Made by a program: the position numbers and the translations under genes
Shown here: piece after piece, positions 53,932 to 63,999 of the stretch
How the letters are laid out: each line of letters begins with the position of its first letter
Position numbering within the stretch: position 1 is the first letter of the stretch
Notes under the pieces: model-generated
What the model saw: the letters and a program-made list of their open reading frames with translations, nothing else
Database searches by the model: none
What the model was told of the DNA's origin: nothing
Assembly (NCBI RefSeq): GCF_007004095.1
Contig: NZ_VHJK01000001.1
Span: 810,501-874,500, forward strand
From: Erythrobacter insulae
GTDB taxonomy: Bacteria; Pseudomonadota; Alphaproteobacteria; Sphingomonadales; Sphingomonadaceae
Direction of reading: 5' to 3'
Length of the DNA stretch: 64,000 bases

Positions 53932-55476
53932 ATGACCAGCCAGCAACAGCGCGACGCATTGCACCGGCAGATTTGGGCAATCGCCAACGAGGTCAGGGGC
54001 GCGGTCGACGGCTGGGATTTCAAGCAGTTCGTCCTGGGGGCGCTGTTCTACCGCTTCATCAGTGAAAACTTCACCAGCTATATCGAAGCGGGTGATGACA
54101 GCGTCAAATACGCCAAATTGGCTGACAGCGCCATTCCCGACGCGGTGAAGGTCGATGCGGTGAAGACCAAGGGGTACTTTATCTATCCCAGCCAGCTCTT
54201 CGCCAATGTCGCCGCCCGCGCCAACACCAATGAGAGCCTGAACACCGATCTGGCTGCTATCTTCAAGGCGATTGAAGGTTCGGCAAGCGGCTATCCATCC
54301 GAGGAAGACATCAAGGGCTTGTTCTCGGATTTCGACACCACCAGCAACCGGCTGGGCAACACGGTCAGGGAAAAGAACGACCGGCTGGCCAAGGTGCTGA
54401 AAGGCGTTGCGGGACTGCCGCTGAAGTTTGAGGAAAATCACAGCGACCTGTTTGGCGATGCCTACGAGTTCCTGATCTCCAACTACGCGGCAAATGCGGG
54501 CAAATCGGGCGGGGAGTTTTTTACGCCGCAGCACGTTTCCAAGCTGATCGCGCAACTGGCGCTGCATGGGCAGGAAAGCGTCAACAAGATTTACGATCCA
54601 GCCGCTGGCTCTGGCTCCCTGCTTTTGCAGGCCAAGAAGCACTTCGACAATCACATCATTGAAGACGGGTTTTTCGGGCAAGAGATCAACTACACCACCT
54701 ACAACCTCGCCCGCATGAATATGTTCTTGCACAATGTGAACTATGACAAGTTCAACATCCAGAACGGCAATACGCTGGAAAATCCTCATTTCCTCGATGA
54801 GAAGCCGTTCGATGCCATCGTTTCGAACCCTCCCTATTCCGTAAGGTGGGCAGGGTCAGACGATCCGACACTGATCAACGATGATCGCTTTGCTGCGGCA
54901 GGCGTGCTTGCACCCAAGTCCAAGGCAGACTTCGCCTTTGTGTTGCACGCGCTGCACTACCTGTCAGCCAAGGGGCGCGCGGCCATCGTTTGCTTTCCGG
55001 GCATTTTCTACCGGGGCGGGGCGGAGCAGAAAATCCGCAAATATCTGGTCGACAGCAATGTCGTCGAAACCGTGATCGCGCTCGCGCCCAATCTGTTTTT
55101 CGGCACCACGATTGCGGTCAATATTCTGGTGCTGGCGAAGAACAAGCCTGACACCAAGGTGCAGTTTATCGATGCCACGGGCGAGGAGTTCTTCGCCAAG
55201 AAGACCAACACCAATGAGATGAGCGATGAGCACGTCAAAGAGATTTTGAGCATCTTCGACAACAAGGAGCCGAAGCCTCACGTCGCCGAGACGGTCGATC
55301 AGGACGACATCGTTCGCAAAGACTATAACCTTTCGGTCAGCGCATACGTGGAGCCGAAGGACACCCGCGAGGTTGTCGACATCACTCAGCTCAACGCTGA
55401 CCTAAAGACAACGGTTGAGAAAATCGGCAAACTTCGCAGCGACATTGATGCGATTGTCGCGGAGATTGAGGAGTGA
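53932..55476 (+). CDS. hsdM: Type I restriction-modification methyltransferase subunit HsdM
   Basis: A 514-residue N6-adenine methyltransferase subunit. The N-terminal helical domain ([20 protein letters not shown]) is followed by the SAM-binding motif [17 protein letters not shown] near residue 222 and the catalytic NPPY motif in [13 protein letters not shown] near residue 298. Start 53932 is supported by GAGGAG. The gene begins an operon after a 184-base gap that should hold its promoter. It overlaps hsdS by 4 bases. With HsdS it methylates the host recognition site. Confidence 0.96.
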   Translation: MTSQQQRDALHRQIWAIANEVRGAVDGWDFKQFVLGALFYRFISENFTSYIEAGDDSVKYAKLADSAIPDAVKVDAVKTKGYFIYPSQLFANVAARANTNESLNTDLAAIFKAIEGSASGYPSEEDIKGLFSDFDTTSNRLGNTVREKNDRLAKVLKGVAGLPLKFEENHSDLFGDAYEFLISNYAANAGKSGGEFFTPQHVSKLIAQLALHGQESVNKIYDPAAGSGSLLLQAKKHFDNHIIEDGFFGQEINYTTYNLARMNMFLHNVNYDKFNIQNGNTLENPHFLDEKPFDAIVSNPPYSVRWAGSDDPTLINDDRFAAAGVLAPKSKADFAFVLHALHYLSAKGRAAIVCFPGIFYRGGAEQKIRKYLVDSNVVETVIALAPNLFFGTTIAVNILVLAKNKPDTKVQFIDATGEEFFAKKTNTNEMSDEHVKEILSIFDNKEPKPHVAETVDQDDIVRKDYNLSVSAYVEPKDTREVVDITQLNADLKTTVEKIGKLRSDIDAIVAEIEE

Positions 55477-56705
55477 GCGATCTCGGTTTCCTTCAGAAGC
55501 TTCTGGAAGGCGCTGAGGTTGAGTGGATGCCGCTGGGGACGGTGACAGCATACGAACAGCCGACAAAGTATCTTGTCCAGAGCAAGAATTATGATGATCG
55601 CTTTAGCACCCCGGTCCTTACAGCCGGGAAGACATTCGTGCTCGGATATACCGACGAGACGAACGGAATCTATGAAGCTTCAAAGAGTCCGACAATCATT
55701 TTTGACGACTTCACAACTGCCAACAAGTGGGTGGATTTCGATTTCAAGGCGAAGTCGTCGGCCATGAAGATGATCACATCGAGCGACGACGAAAAATACC
55801 ATATTAAGTATATTTATCATTGGCTTAATACCATTCCGAGCGACCTTGTTGAAGGTGATCACAAACGGCAATGGATAAGCAACTACTCAGGCAAGACGAT
55901 CCCAATTCCCTGCCCGGAGGAGCCGGAGAAGTCGCTGGCGATACAGGGGGAAATCGTGCGGATTTTGGACAGCTTCACCGAGCTGACCGCCGAGCTGACC
56001 GCCGAGCTTGAACTGCGCAAAAAGCAATACAACCACTACCGCGACCAACTCCTGACTTTCAATGAGGACGAGGCTGAGTGGAAGCCGATGGACGAAATTG
56101 GTGAGTTCATCAGAGGTAAGCGTTTCACCAAAGCAGACTACCGTGATGAAGGAATTAGCGCGATCCACTACGGGGAAATCTATACCCATTACGGTGTGTT
56201 CGCGCATTCAACGCTTTCCAAGGTAAGAAGCGAGATGGCTGACTCACTGCGCTTCGCAGAGAAAAACGATGTTATTATGGCTGGTGTCAGCGAGACCGTG
56301 GAAGATGTCGGCAAGGCCGTTGCATGGCTCGGAGAGGAAAAGGTGGCAATCCACGATGATAGCTATGCTTTTCGCCACGTGATGAACCCCAAGTTCATCG
56401 CCTATGCGATGCAAACAAACGCTTTCCACGACCAGAAAGGCCAGTTTGTTTCTAGAGGAAAGATCAAAAGGCTTTTGATTGATGGAATGAAGAAGGTGAA
56501 ATTGCCTGTCCCGTTCCCAAATGATCAAGAGAAGTCGCTCGCCGAGCAAGCCCGCATCGTTGCGATCCTCGACAAGTTCGACACGCTCACCACCTCGCTC
56601 AGCGAAGGCCTGCCCCGCGAAATCGAGCTGCGCCAACAGCAATATGAATATTACCGCGACCTGCTCCTGAGCTTCCCCAAACCAGCCGAGGTGGTTGAGG
56701 CATGA
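55473..56705 (+). CDS. hsdS: Type I restriction specificity subunit HsdS
   Basis: A 410-residue specificity subunit with two target-recognition domains and conserved repeats: a central helix ([20 protein letters not shown] with [15 protein letters not shown]) and a matching C-terminal helix ([19 protein letters not shown] with [17 protein letters not shown]). These spacers set the distance between half-sites. The recognition sequence cannot be predicted here. It overlaps both hsdM and prrC by 4 bases. Confidence 0.95.
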   Translation: MSDLGFLQKLLEGAEVEWMPLGTVTAYEQPTKYLVQSKNYDDRFSTPVLTAGKTFVLGYTDETNGIYEASKSPTIIFDDFTTANKWVDFDFKAKSSAMKMITSSDDEKYHIKYIYHWLNTIPSDLVEGDHKRQWISNYSGKTIPIPCPEEPEKSLAIQGEIVRILDSFTELTAELTAELELRKKQYNHYRDQLLTFNEDEAEWKPMDEIGEFIRGKRFTKADYRDEGISAIHYGEIYTHYGVFAHSTLSKVRSEMADSLRFAEKNDVIMAGVSETVEDVGKAVAWLGEEKVAIHDDSYAFRHVMNPKFIAYAMQTNAFHDQKGQFVSRGKIKRLLIDGMKKVKLPVPFPNDQEKSLAEQARIVAILDKFDTLTTSLSEGLPREIELRQQQYEYYRDLLLSFPKPAEVVEA

Positions 56706-57898
56706 GCCAGACCCTCGAACAGATCGCGCAGGCGCTTCACAACACGAACAAGAAGGTCCAGCTCATCTATGCCTTCAACGGCACGGGCAAAACCCGCCTG
56801 TCCCGCGCCCTCAAGGAACTGGTCGCTCCGAAGGCAGCAGACGACGAAGAGGCCCAGCCATCGCGGCACAAAATCCTCTATTACAACGCCTTCACCGAAG
56901 ACCTGTTTTATTGGGATAACGACCTGCTGGCAGATGCCGAACCCAAATTGAAAATCCAGCCGAACAGCTTCACCGACTGGATTCTGGTGGATCAGGGCCA
57001 AGACCAGAACATCATTGCGAACTTTCAGCGCTACATCAACGATAAGCTGACACCCAAGTTTCATCATGAAGCTGAGTACAATGACGACGGTGGGCGCGAT
57101 GTCTCGCCATTTTCATATGTCACCTTTTCGTTCGAACGTGGTGACGACGCTGACCTTGGCAATTTTAAGATTTCCAAGGGCGAAGAGAGCAATTTCATCT
57201 GGAGCGTGTTCTACACATTGCTTGAAACCGTGATTGACGCACTGCAAGAGCCTGACCCCGCGCTGCGGGGCACTGATGCCTATGATGAATTACAGTATGT
57301 GTTCATTGACGACCCCGTCACCTCGCTGGATGAAAACCACCTCATCGAACTGGCCGTGCACCTTGCTGCGCTAATCAATCGCGCACCCGAAGGCCTCAAG
57401 TTCATTATCACGACGCACAGCCCACTTTTCTACAATGTGCTGCACAATGAGCTGAAGCTGAGCCAGAGAGGCAAGAAGGAAGGCTGTAGGCTGCTAGAGC
57501 TACTGGAAGACGGCACATTCAAGCTCGACATAAAGCATGGTGATGCGAACAGGAGCTTTTCCTACCATCTCTATCTGCGCAGGGTGCTTTCTGAAGCTAT
57601 CGAGCAGAACAAGATCGAGCGCTTCCATTTCATGTTTCTGCGCAATCTCTACGAGAAGACAGCGGCCTTCCTAGGCTATCAGAATTGGGGAGATTTGCTG
57701 AATACAGTGCCAGATGTGGATGCGCCCGGAGCCAAGCAGGGCTATTTGAACAGGGTGATGCAATTCTCCAGCCATTCTACCCTGTCAGGGGAGCAGGTCC
57801 GCCAGCCAACCGGGCCGGAAAAACAGACGGTCAAACTGTTGTTCGACAACCTGATCAACAATTACGGCTATTGGCAGCAGGAAGCGCAAGATGGTTGA
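56702..57898 (+). CDS. prrC: PrrC-type tRNA anticodon nuclease
   Basis: A 398-residue protein encoded between hsdS and hsdR, the arrangement of the Escherichia coli prr locus. The ABC-type ATPase domain has Walker A around residues 25-31 (FNGTGKT), the conserved [15 protein letters not shown] segment, the signature-like [12 protein letters not shown], Walker [16 protein letters not shown] and the H-loop TTHS. The C-terminal nuclease domain carries R314 and E318 (LRNLYEK) and H358 (SSHSTLS), matching the known catalytic Arg/Glu/His triad of PrrC. Family knowledge: it cuts tRNA-Lys near the wobble base once freed from the restriction complex by phage antirestriction. All key residues look intact. 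Confidence 0.94.
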   Translation: MSQTLEQIAQALHNTNKKVQLIYAFNGTGKTRLSRALKELVAPKAADDEEAQPSRHKILYYNAFTEDLFYWDNDLLADAEPKLKIQPNSFTDWILVDQGQDQNIIANFQRYINDKLTPKFHHEAEYNDDGGRDVSPFSYVTFSFERGDDADLGNFKISKGEESNFIWSVFYTLLETVIDALQEPDPALRGTDAYDELQYVFIDDPVTSLDENHLIELAVHLAALINRAPEGLKFIITTHSPLFYNVLHNELKLSQRGKKEGCRLLELLEDGTFKLDIKHGDANRSFSYHLYLRRVLSEAIEQNKIERFHFMFLRNLYEKTAAFLGYQNWGDLLNTVPDVDAPGAKQGYLNRVMQFSSHSTLSGEQVRQPTGPEKQTVKLLFDNLINNYGYWQQEAQDG

Positions 57899-60800
57899 GG
57901 TCACAAAGCCGATAGCGGAATCGAAGAACTTCATCGTTCTGGACAAGTATACCAGCGATTGGGCCGCTGCTGACCATTACCAGAGCGAAGCGGAGCTTGA
58001 GCGCGAGCTGATCCAAGACCTGCGCAATCAGGGTTACGAGTTCCTGCCCGATCTCACCTCGCCAGAGGCCATGCTGGCCAATGTCCGCGTGCGATTAGAA
58101 GACCTGAATAGCGTTGCTTTCTCGGATGATGAGTGGGCGCGTTTTGTGCTGTCCTATCTGGACAGCCCCAGCGACGGGATCACCGATAAGGCCCGCAAGA
58201 TTCATGACGACTACATCCATGATTTTGTCTTCGATGATGGGCGCATCCAGAACATCTACCTGTTCGACAAAGGCAACATTGCCCGCAACAAGCTGCAAGT
58301 CGTCAAGCAGTTTGAGCAGGCGGGGACGCACGCTAATCGCTATGATGTGACGATCCTCGTCAATGGCCTGCCTTTGGCGCAAATCGAGCTGAAAAAGCGC
58401 GGTGTGGCCATTCGCGAGGCCTTCAACCAGATTCACCGCTACAGCAAAGAGAGCTTCAACAGCGACAACTCGCTATACAAGTTCCTCCAGCTATTCGTGA
58501 TCACCAACGGCACCGATACGCGCTATTTTGCCAACACCACGAAGCGAGACAAACACAGCTTTGACTTCACCATGAACTGGGCGAAGGCGGATAACGGGCT
58601 GATCAAAGACCTGAAGGATTTCACCGCGACCTTCCTGCAAAAGCATACGCTCCTGAACGTGCTGCTGCATTATTCCGTCTTCGATGTGAGTGAGACGCTG
58701 CTGGTCATGCGGCCCTACCAGATCGCAGCGACTGAGCGCATCCTCTGGAAGATCAAAAGCTCCTACAACGCCAAGCACTGGAGCAAGCCGGAAAGTGGCG
58801 GCTTTATCTGGCACACTACCGGATCAGGCAAGACGCTGACCAGTTTCAAAGCGGCGCGGCTGGCGACCGAGCTGGATTTCATCGACAAGGTGTTCTTCGT
58901 GGTCGACCGCAAAGACCTCGATTATCAGACGATGAAGGAATACCAGCGCTTTTCGCCGGATAGCGTGAACGGCTCTGAGAATACGGCTGCGCTGAAGCGC
59001 AATCTGGTGAAGACCGACAAGAAGATCGTGGTCACGACGATCCAGAAGCTCAACAATTTGATGAAAAGCGAAGGCGACTTGCCCGTCTATGGCGAGCAGG
59101 TGGTTTTCATCTTCGACGAATGCCACCGGAGCCAGTTCGGAGAGGCGCAGAAGAACCTCAAGAAGAAGTTCAAACGCTACTACCAGTTCGGCTTCACCGG
59201 GACGCCCATTTTTCCTGATAAGATCGTTGATGGGAAGATCATCCAAAAAGGTAATTCGCGAGGCTCAGAGACAACTGCCAGCGTCTTTGGCAGCGAGCTT
59301 CACGCTTATGTGATCACCGATGCGATCCGAGACGAGAAGGTTCTGAAGTTCAAGGTCGATTACAACGATGTGCGCCCGCAATTCCGGGACTTTGAGACCG
59401 AGCAGGATGAGGCCAAGCTCAGCGCCGCCGAGAACAAGAGGGCCTTGTTGCATCCTGAGCGCATCAAGGAAGTCTCGCAGTACATCTTGAAGAATTATCG
59501 CCAGAAAACTCATCGCAAGCATCTCGGCGGTGGCGGCTTCAATGCGATGTTTGCGGTCAGCAGCGTGGACGCGGCAAAGTTGTACTACGAGAGCTTGAAC
59601 AAGCTCCAGGGCGGTAGCGACAAGCCGCTCAAGATCGCGACCATTTTTTCATTCGCCGCCAATGAGGAGCAAAATGCCATTGGCGATATTCGTGATGAGA
59701 GTTTCGATGTCTCGGCAATGGATAGCAGCGGCAAGGAGGACCTTGACGCCGCCATCAAGGATTACAACCGGCTGTTCGGCACTAGCTTCAGCACGGACGG
59801 CAACGGATTTCAGAACTACTATCGGGACCTAGCCAATCGGGTGAAATCGAAGGAAGTCGACCTGCTGATTGTGGTCGGCATGTTCCTCACCGGCTTCGAT
59901 GCGCCCTCGCTCAATACGCTCTTCGTCGACAAGAACCTGCGATATCATGGCTTGATACAGGCCTATTCCCGGACCAATCGAATTTTCGATGCGACGAAGA
60001 CCTTTGGCAACATCGTTGCTTTCCGTGATCTTGAGCAGGCGACCATTGATGCCATAACCCTGTTCGGTGAAAGCAACACGAAAAGCGTGGTGCTGGAAAA
60101 GAGCTACAAGGAATACATGGAAGGCTTCTCGGACATTGTGTCCGGGGCTGCCAATCGAGGCTTCAAGACCATCTTGGCTGAGTTGGAACAGCGCTTTCCT
60201 GATCCTAGTGAAATCATCACAGAGGCGGACAAGAAGGATTTCGCAAAGCTCTTTGGCGAATATCTGCGAGCGGAAAACATCCTTCAAAACTTTGACGAGT
60301 TTGTTGCCCTGAGGGCTTTCCAAGATGTCGACCGGACCGACGAAGCAGCGTTGGAGGCGTTCAAGGTTGCCCACCATTTGGATGATGCAGACATTCCAGA
60401 ATTGGCCTCAGTGTCGTTGCCAGCCGAACGCAAAATTCAGGATTACAAGTCCACCTATAACGATATTCGCGATTGGCTGAGGCGTGAGAAGGACGGGAAG
60501 GAAGCCGAAGATTCCTCTATCGATTGGGATGATGTGGTCTTTGAGGTGGACCTTCTGAAATCTCAGGAGATCAACCTCGATTACATTCTTGAACTCATTT
60601 TCGAGAAAAATCGGAACGTGAAGGACAAGGATGACCTGATCGAAGAGGCTCGCCGTCTCATTCGGGCCAGCTTGGGCAATCGAGCGAAGGAAAGCTTGAT
60701 CGTCGATTTCATCAACCGGACCAACTTCGATGAGGTGGACGGCAAGGAAGGCGTGATCGAAGCATTCTTTGCGTTCGCTCAGGAAGAACAACGCCGGGAG

Positions 60801-61025
60801 TTCGAAGAGCTTGTTGCTGCCGAGAGCCTGCACCCCGAAGCCGCGCGTCGCTATGTTACGAACTCCATAAAGAGGGAGTTTGCGACCGAAAACGGTGACG
60901 AACTCAACAGCATCTTGCCCAAGATGAGTCCGCTCAATCCGGCATATCTGACCAAGAAGGGCGACGTGTTCAAACGGGTGTCGGATTTCGTTGCGAAGTT
61001 TAAGGGCGTGGGCGGACAAATCTGA
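57891..61025 (+). CDS. hsdR: Type I restriction endonuclease subunit HsdR
   Basis: A 1044-residue motor-nuclease subunit. The PD-(D/E)xK nuclease segment ([21 protein letters not shown] near residue 160) is followed by an SF2 helicase domain with Walker [18 protein letters not shown] near residue 310, DECH box [12 protein letters not shown] near 408 and later helicase motifs ([31 protein letters not shown]). It overlaps prrC by 8 bases. No frameshift is seen, so the restriction activity should be complete. It is the last gene of the element before attR. Confidence 0.95.
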   Translation: MVEVTKPIAESKNFIVLDKYTSDWAAADHYQSEAELERELIQDLRNQGYEFLPDLTSPEAMLANVRVRLEDLNSVAFSDDEWARFVLSYLDSPSDGITDKARKIHDDYIHDFVFDDGRIQNIYLFDKGNIARNKLQVVKQFEQAGTHANRYDVTILVNGLPLAQIELKKRGVAIREAFNQIHRYSKESFNSDNSLYKFLQLFVITNGTDTRYFANTTKRDKHSFDFTMNWAKADNGLIKDLKDFTATFLQKHTLLNVLLHYSVFDVSETLLVMRPYQIAATERILWKIKSSYNAKHWSKPESGGFIWHTTGSGKTLTSFKAARLATELDFIDKVFFVVDRKDLDYQTMKEYQRFSPDSVNGSENTAALKRNLVKTDKKIVVTTIQKLNNLMKSEGDLPVYGEQVVFIFDECHRSQFGEAQKNLKKKFKRYYQFGFTGTPIFPDKIVDGKIIQKGNSRGSETTASVFGSELHAYVITDAIRDEKVLKFKVDYNDVRPQFRDFETEQDEAKLSAAENKRALLHPERIKEVSQYILKNYRQKTHRKHLGGGGFNAMFAVSSVDAAKLYYESLNKLQGGSDKPLKIATIFSFAANEEQNAIGDIRDESFDVSAMDSSGKEDLDAAIKDYNRLFGTSFSTDGNGFQNYYRDLANRVKSKEVDLLIVVGMFLTGFDAPSLNTLFVDKNLRYHGLIQAYSRTNRIFDATKTFGNIVAFRDLEQATIDAITLFGESNTKSVVLEKSYKEYMEGFSDIVSGAANRGFKTILAELEQRFPDPSEIITEADKKDFAKLFGEYLRAENILQNFDEFVALRAFQDVDRTDEAALEAFKVAHHLDDADIPELASVSLPAERKIQDYKSTYNDIRDWLRREKDGKEAEDSSIDWDDVVFEVDLLKSQEINLDYILELIFEKNRNVKDKDDLIEEARRLIRASLGNRAKESLIVDFINRTNFDEVDGKEGVIEAFFAFAQEEQRREFEELVAAESLHPEAARRYVTNSIKREFATENGDELNSILPKMSPLNPAYLTKKGDVFKRVSDFVAKFKGVGGQI

Positions 61026-61061
61026 CCCGCAACGCGCGTTTTGCGGATTTTCTCCACATCC

Positions 61062-61081
61062 TGTTTTTCATGTTTTTTTCA
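61062..61081 (+). repeat. T-rich repeats near the right end of the element
   Basis: TGTTTTTCA and TGTTTTTTTCA followed by TGG repeat the units found at 45397-45427, about 37 bases inside attR. Same strand and order as at the left end. They lie in the 397-base gap after hsdR that also holds attR, a hairpin and the tRNA gene. Confidence 0.7.
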
Positions 61082-61090
61082 TGGAAAAAT

Positions 61091-61113
61091 CAATGACTGT
61101 CCGTAAGTCATTG
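61091..61113 (-). terminator. Hairpin next to the tRNA-Gly 3' end, possible terminator
   Basis: CAATGACT and its exact complement AGTCATTG flank a 7-base loop. Read on the minus strand the stem comes just after the tRNA CCA end and is followed by ATTTTTCC, so it could end the tRNA transcript. The element itself would thus supply the new terminator. Confidence 0.55.
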
Positions 61114-61117
61114 AAAT

Positions 61118-61166
61118 AATGGAGCGGGCGAGGCGATTCGAACGCCCGACCCCAACCTTGGCAAGG
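61118..61166 (-). repeat. attR: 49-bp repeat inside the intact tRNA-Gly gene
   Basis: Identical over 49 bases to 45266-45314. Integration rebuilt the 3' half of the tRNA here, leaving the functional gene at the right end of the element. Confidence 0.93.
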
Positions 61167-61194
61167 TTGTGCTCTACCCCTGAGCTACGCCCGC
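61120..61194 (-). tRNA. tRNA-Gly (anticodon GCC)
   Basis: The minus strand folds as a standard tRNA of 75 nt including encoded CCA: acceptor GCGGGCG pairing with CGCCCGC, D arm with GGGGTAGAG, anticodon stem CAACC/GGTTG around TTGCCAA (anticodon GCC), T loop GTTCGAATC. It is the integration target of the element and is intact. Confidence 0.97.
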
Positions 61195-61422
61195 TCACTG
61201 GCGCCAAACAGATTCGGTGGAAAGCCACCCTATCTGCTGAGGAGGCGGGCAATTAACAGCGGTCCGCGTTACCTGCAAGCTAAAAAATTCGCGCAATTTT
61301 GCCTTGATCGTTGCCGCTCACCCCGTCAGCAGTTCTGACAATACAAATCTGCGCTTCAAATCGGGCGACAAAGCCCCACATTGAACCCGAACAAAGACAA
61401 AAGCACATTAGGAGTACCTCCC
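61195..61422. other. Intergenic region upstream of tRNA-Gly and the thioredoxin gene
   Basis: This stretch contains promoters for both divergent genes but no additional gene that I can support. A short inverted repeat (GGTGG/CCACC at 61216-61229 within a longer imperfect CAGAT...ATCTG pairing) is present; its role is unclear. Confidence 0.5.
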
Positions 61423-62370
61423 TTGGCCAGTATGGGTCTGAACATCGAAGAGCAAAAAGCCGTCGAGCGTTTCCGCAAAGACGTTGTCGAGCCATCGCAA
61501 ACCAAACTGGTGATTCTGGATTTCTGGGCCGAATGGTGCGGCCCATGCAAAGCGCTCGCGCCGATGCTGGAAAAAGTCGCCGCGGAATATGCCGATAAAG
61601 GCGTCATCCTTGCCAAGCTTGATGTGGATGAAGAAAAATTCATCGCCAGCCAGTTTCAGGTCCAATCGATCCCGACCGTCTATGCCATGTTCCAAGGGCA
61701 GCCTGTCGCGGACCTGACAAATGCGCGCAGCGAATCGGAGTTAAAGAAAGTTCTGGACCAGCTGCTTTCGCAATTGCCGATCCAGGCCGGTTCCGGTGGC
61801 AGCGATGCACCTCAAGGTCCATCTGCCGAAGAAGTCGCGCAGCATATCCAAGTCGGTGAAGAGGCGCTGTCCGGCGGCGATGCCGAGCGCGCTTTTGGAA
61901 TTTTCGCGCAAGTGATTCAGTTCGACAACGAAAATCCCGGCGCAATCGCGGGGATGATCCGGGCACAAATCGCCATGGGTCAAGCCGATGAAGCGAGCCA
62001 GATGATGGACGCCATCAAATCCAGCCCCGTCTATGATAAAGTGAAAGATGATCCAGCGATCATCGCGGCCTCCAGCGCATTGGAGCTGGCCAGTACGCAA
62101 GTGGATGAGGGCGAACTCGCCGCGCTCAAGGCTTCAGCGACCGCCGATGGCGCGGGCATGGACGCCAAACTCGCCTATGCTGAGGCAGCTTTCGCAGCGA
62201 ACGAACGCGATGCCGCAGCGGACATATTGCTCGGCATGGTGGGCGAAGACCGCGAATGGAATGAAGGCGCAGCACGCGCCAAACTGCTCCAGATTTTCGA
62301 AGCTGTCGGGCTGGAAGATGACTGGGTCGTCTCAACTCGCCGCCGCCTTTCAAAAATCCTGTTCGGATAA
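61423..62370 (+). CDS. Thioredoxin-TPR chaperone protein (CnoX/YbbN-like)
   Basis: A 315-residue protein. The N-terminal thioredoxin domain has the active-site motif DFWAEWCGPCKALAPML (Cys near residues 39 and 42) and VQSIPTVYAMFQGQPV. The C-terminal 190 residues are helical TPR-like repeats. It matches CnoX/YbbN, a redox holdase that works with GroEL and DnaK. The TTG at 61423 has GGAG eight bases upstream. ATG 61432 is possible but too far from the ribosome-binding site. Confidence 0.93.
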   Translation: MASMGLNIEEQKAVERFRKDVVEPSQTKLVILDFWAEWCGPCKALAPMLEKVAAEYADKGVILAKLDVDEEKFIASQFQVQSIPTVYAMFQGQPVADLTNARSESELKKVLDQLLSQLPIQAGSGGSDAPQGPSAEEVAQHIQVGEEALSGGDAERAFGIFAQVIQFDNENPGAIAGMIRAQIAMGQADEASQMMDAIKSSPVYDKVKDDPAIIAASSALELASTQVDEGELAALKASATADGAGMDAKLAYAEAAFAANERDAAADILLGMVGEDREWNEGAARAKLLQIFEAVGLEDDWVVSTRRRLSKILFG

Positions 62371-62375
62371 CCGCA

Positions 62376-62987
62376 TTGCCCCAACGCCTTTCGATCTTTC
62401 CTCTGCCCGGTGCCGTCCTGTTTCCAGGGCTACAATTGCCGCTGCATATCTTTGAGCCGCGCTATCGCTCCCTCGTGGGTGATGCGTTGGTTCGCGACCG
62501 CAAAATCGCGCTTATTCAACCGCAGAAGCCAATTGATGGCGCTCCGCTGTTTACTGTTGGATGTGTGGGACAGATCGGCGAAATCGAAGCCATGGAAGAT
62601 GGGCGTTACAACCTCATTCTGGAAGGCAAAAGCCGGTTCAAACTGATCCGCGAGCTCGACGTGGCGACTGCATTTCGGCAGGTCGAGGCAGATTTGATCG
62701 AAGACGATGAAGATGAAACTTTAAGCTATGCCCAGCGTGGCGGGTTCGAGGTTGAAGCGCGTAAATTCGCAGATCGGCAAGGCTATTCGGTTGATTGGGA
62801 TTCGGTCGAACGGCTCGATGATCAATCGCTGATCAATGGTGTCTCGCAAATCGCTCCGTTCGATCCGGCGTCAAAACAGGCATTGCTGGAAGCGGACAAT
62901 CTCTCTGCACGGTGCGAATTGCTTGTTCAGTTGATGCAGTTTTTCGGCCGCGGCGATGGCAATGAAGAGATTATGACGCTTCAGTGA
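62376..62987 (+). CDS. Lon substrate-binding-domain protein
   Basis: A 203-residue protein formed mainly by a LON N-terminal-type domain: LSIFPLPGAVLFPGLQLPLHIFEPRYR, then IGEIEAMEDGRYNLILEGKSRFKL. No protease domain follows, so this is the stand-alone LAN type that may bind unfolded substrates. The start is a TTG five bases after the thioredoxin-TPR stop, and the two likely form an operon for protein quality control. Confidence 0.92.
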   Translation: MPQRLSIFPLPGAVLFPGLQLPLHIFEPRYRSLVGDALVRDRKIALIQPQKPIDGAPLFTVGCVGQIGEIEAMEDGRYNLILEGKSRFKLIRELDVATAFRQVEADLIEDDEDETLSYAQRGGFEVEARKFADRQGYSVDWDSVERLDDQSLINGVSQIAPFDPASKQALLEADNLSARCELLVQLMQFFGRGDGNEEIMTLQ

Positions 62988-63007
62988 TCGCGTCACCGGG
63001 CAAAATG

Positions 63008-63634
63008 TCAGGCGACAAAGCTGCCGCGCAGCCCGTCAATCACGTATTGCGTTGCCAGCGCCGCAAGCAGCACGCCTAGCAAGCGAGTGATAACCGCTTC
63101 GACTTTGTCGCCCAGCAACCGGATCAACGGACCAGCGGCGACAAGAGCAGCCGCAGTCATAACCAACACCAGACCCAGCGCGAGGAAGACTTCGATCGTT
63201 TGCTCGACACCGTTTGCCTCGTTCATCAACAGCATGATCGCAGCAATTGCGCCCGGCCCCGCTAACATCGGCATCGCCATCGGAAAGACCGAAACATCCT
63301 CGACTTCGGATGCGGTAACCTTTTCCGCGCGTTCCGTTCGGCGCTGAGTGCGTTTTTCAAACACCATTTCGAACGCGATAAAGAACAGCATCAACCCGCC
63401 AGCAATACGGAAACTGTCGAGATTGATATGCAGAGCGTTCAGCAAATCTTCGCCGAAAAACGCAAAGACCGTAAGAATGATTGCGGCGATAAACGTGGCG
63501 CGCAGCGCCATGTTGCGGGCCTGCGCATTGGTCGCCCCCTTGGTCAATCCGGCATAGATCGGCGCACAGCCGGGCGGGTCGATCACCACGAACAGAGTGA
63601 TAAATGCGGATACGAAGAGTTCGGTGAATACCAT
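63008..63634 (-). CDS. MarC-family integral membrane protein
   Basis: A 208-residue protein with about six membrane helices and the MarC signatures FITLFVVIDPPGCAPIYAGLT, then FRIAGGLMLFFIAFEMVF and PMAMPMLAGPGAIAAIMLL. Members are inner-membrane proteins of unclear transport function. The gene is convergent with the Lon-domain protein gene, 21 bases apart. Confidence 0.92.
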   Translation of the reverse strand: MVFTELFVSAFITLFVVIDPPGCAPIYAGLTKGATNAQARNMALRATFIAAIILTVFAFFGEDLLNALHINLDSFRIAGGLMLFFIAFEMVFEKRTQRRTERAEKVTASEVEDVSVFPMAMPMLAGPGAIAAIMLLMNEANGVEQTIEVFLALGLVLVMTAAALVAAGPLIRLLGDKVEAVITRLLGVLLAALATQYVIDGLRGSFVA

Positions 63635-63684
63635 AGGCCGGCGTCTAACAGAAAAACAGGATCAGGAAAGTCGCCGTGGCCACA

Positions 63685-63999
63685 TCACTCTTCGTTAGGG
63701 GACGCAAGGCTTTCTTCGAACGCAGTGACCCAAGCGCCGTTGTAATAGTATTCCGCCGAAACGAATTTTGTGCCGTCTGCCTGATGCTCCCAGCGCCATC
63801 GCAGGGTGCTATCGCGTGAAAGTTGCGCAGCGCCCGGCGCTTCGCCGCTTATAGAAAGCGCCGGAGGCGGGGGGATGCCATCGTCTCCGCGCGGGCATGT
63901 TGCGACAAGCCCTTGCACAGCATCAATCGAAGTGACGACGATATCGCCATCTTCGAATTGTCGGCGCGGTGGCGGCTGCGGATCATCGCGCCCAGCCAC
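63685..63999 (-). CDS. Protein of unknown function (may extend past window edge)
   Basis: An open frame of 104 codons that reaches the window edge, so its true start may lie outside. It is Pro-rich and Asp-rich near the visible N-terminus (DDPQPPPRRQFEDGDIVV) and has the segment STLRWRWEHQADGTKFVSAEYYYNGAWV near the C-terminus. No domain was recognised. It ends 51 bases before the MarC gene start on the same strand. Confidence 0.6.
   Translation of the reverse strand: MAGRDDPQPPPRRQFEDGDIVVTSIDAVQGLVATCPRGDDGIPPPPALSISGEAPGAAQLSRDSTLRWRWEHQADGTKFVSAEYYYNGAWVTAFEESLASPNEE

Larger units (their letters stand above)
45266..61166. mobile_element. Integrative mobilizable element in tRNA-Gly(GCC), carrying a PrrC-type restriction/anticodon-nuclease locus
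   Basis: A perfect 49-bp direct repeat bounds a segment of about 15.9 kb. The repeat equals the 3' half of the tRNA-Gly gene from the anticodon stem through CCA plus two bases. The complete tRNA is at the right end. A tyrosine integrase lies just inside the left end. The interior has an HTH excisionase-like gene, two unknown genes, a mobilization module (accessory protein, coupling protein, MobF relaxase) and hsdM-hsdS-prrC-hsdR. No mating-pair or pilus genes are present, so it should move only with help from another conjugative system. Confidence 0.93.
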
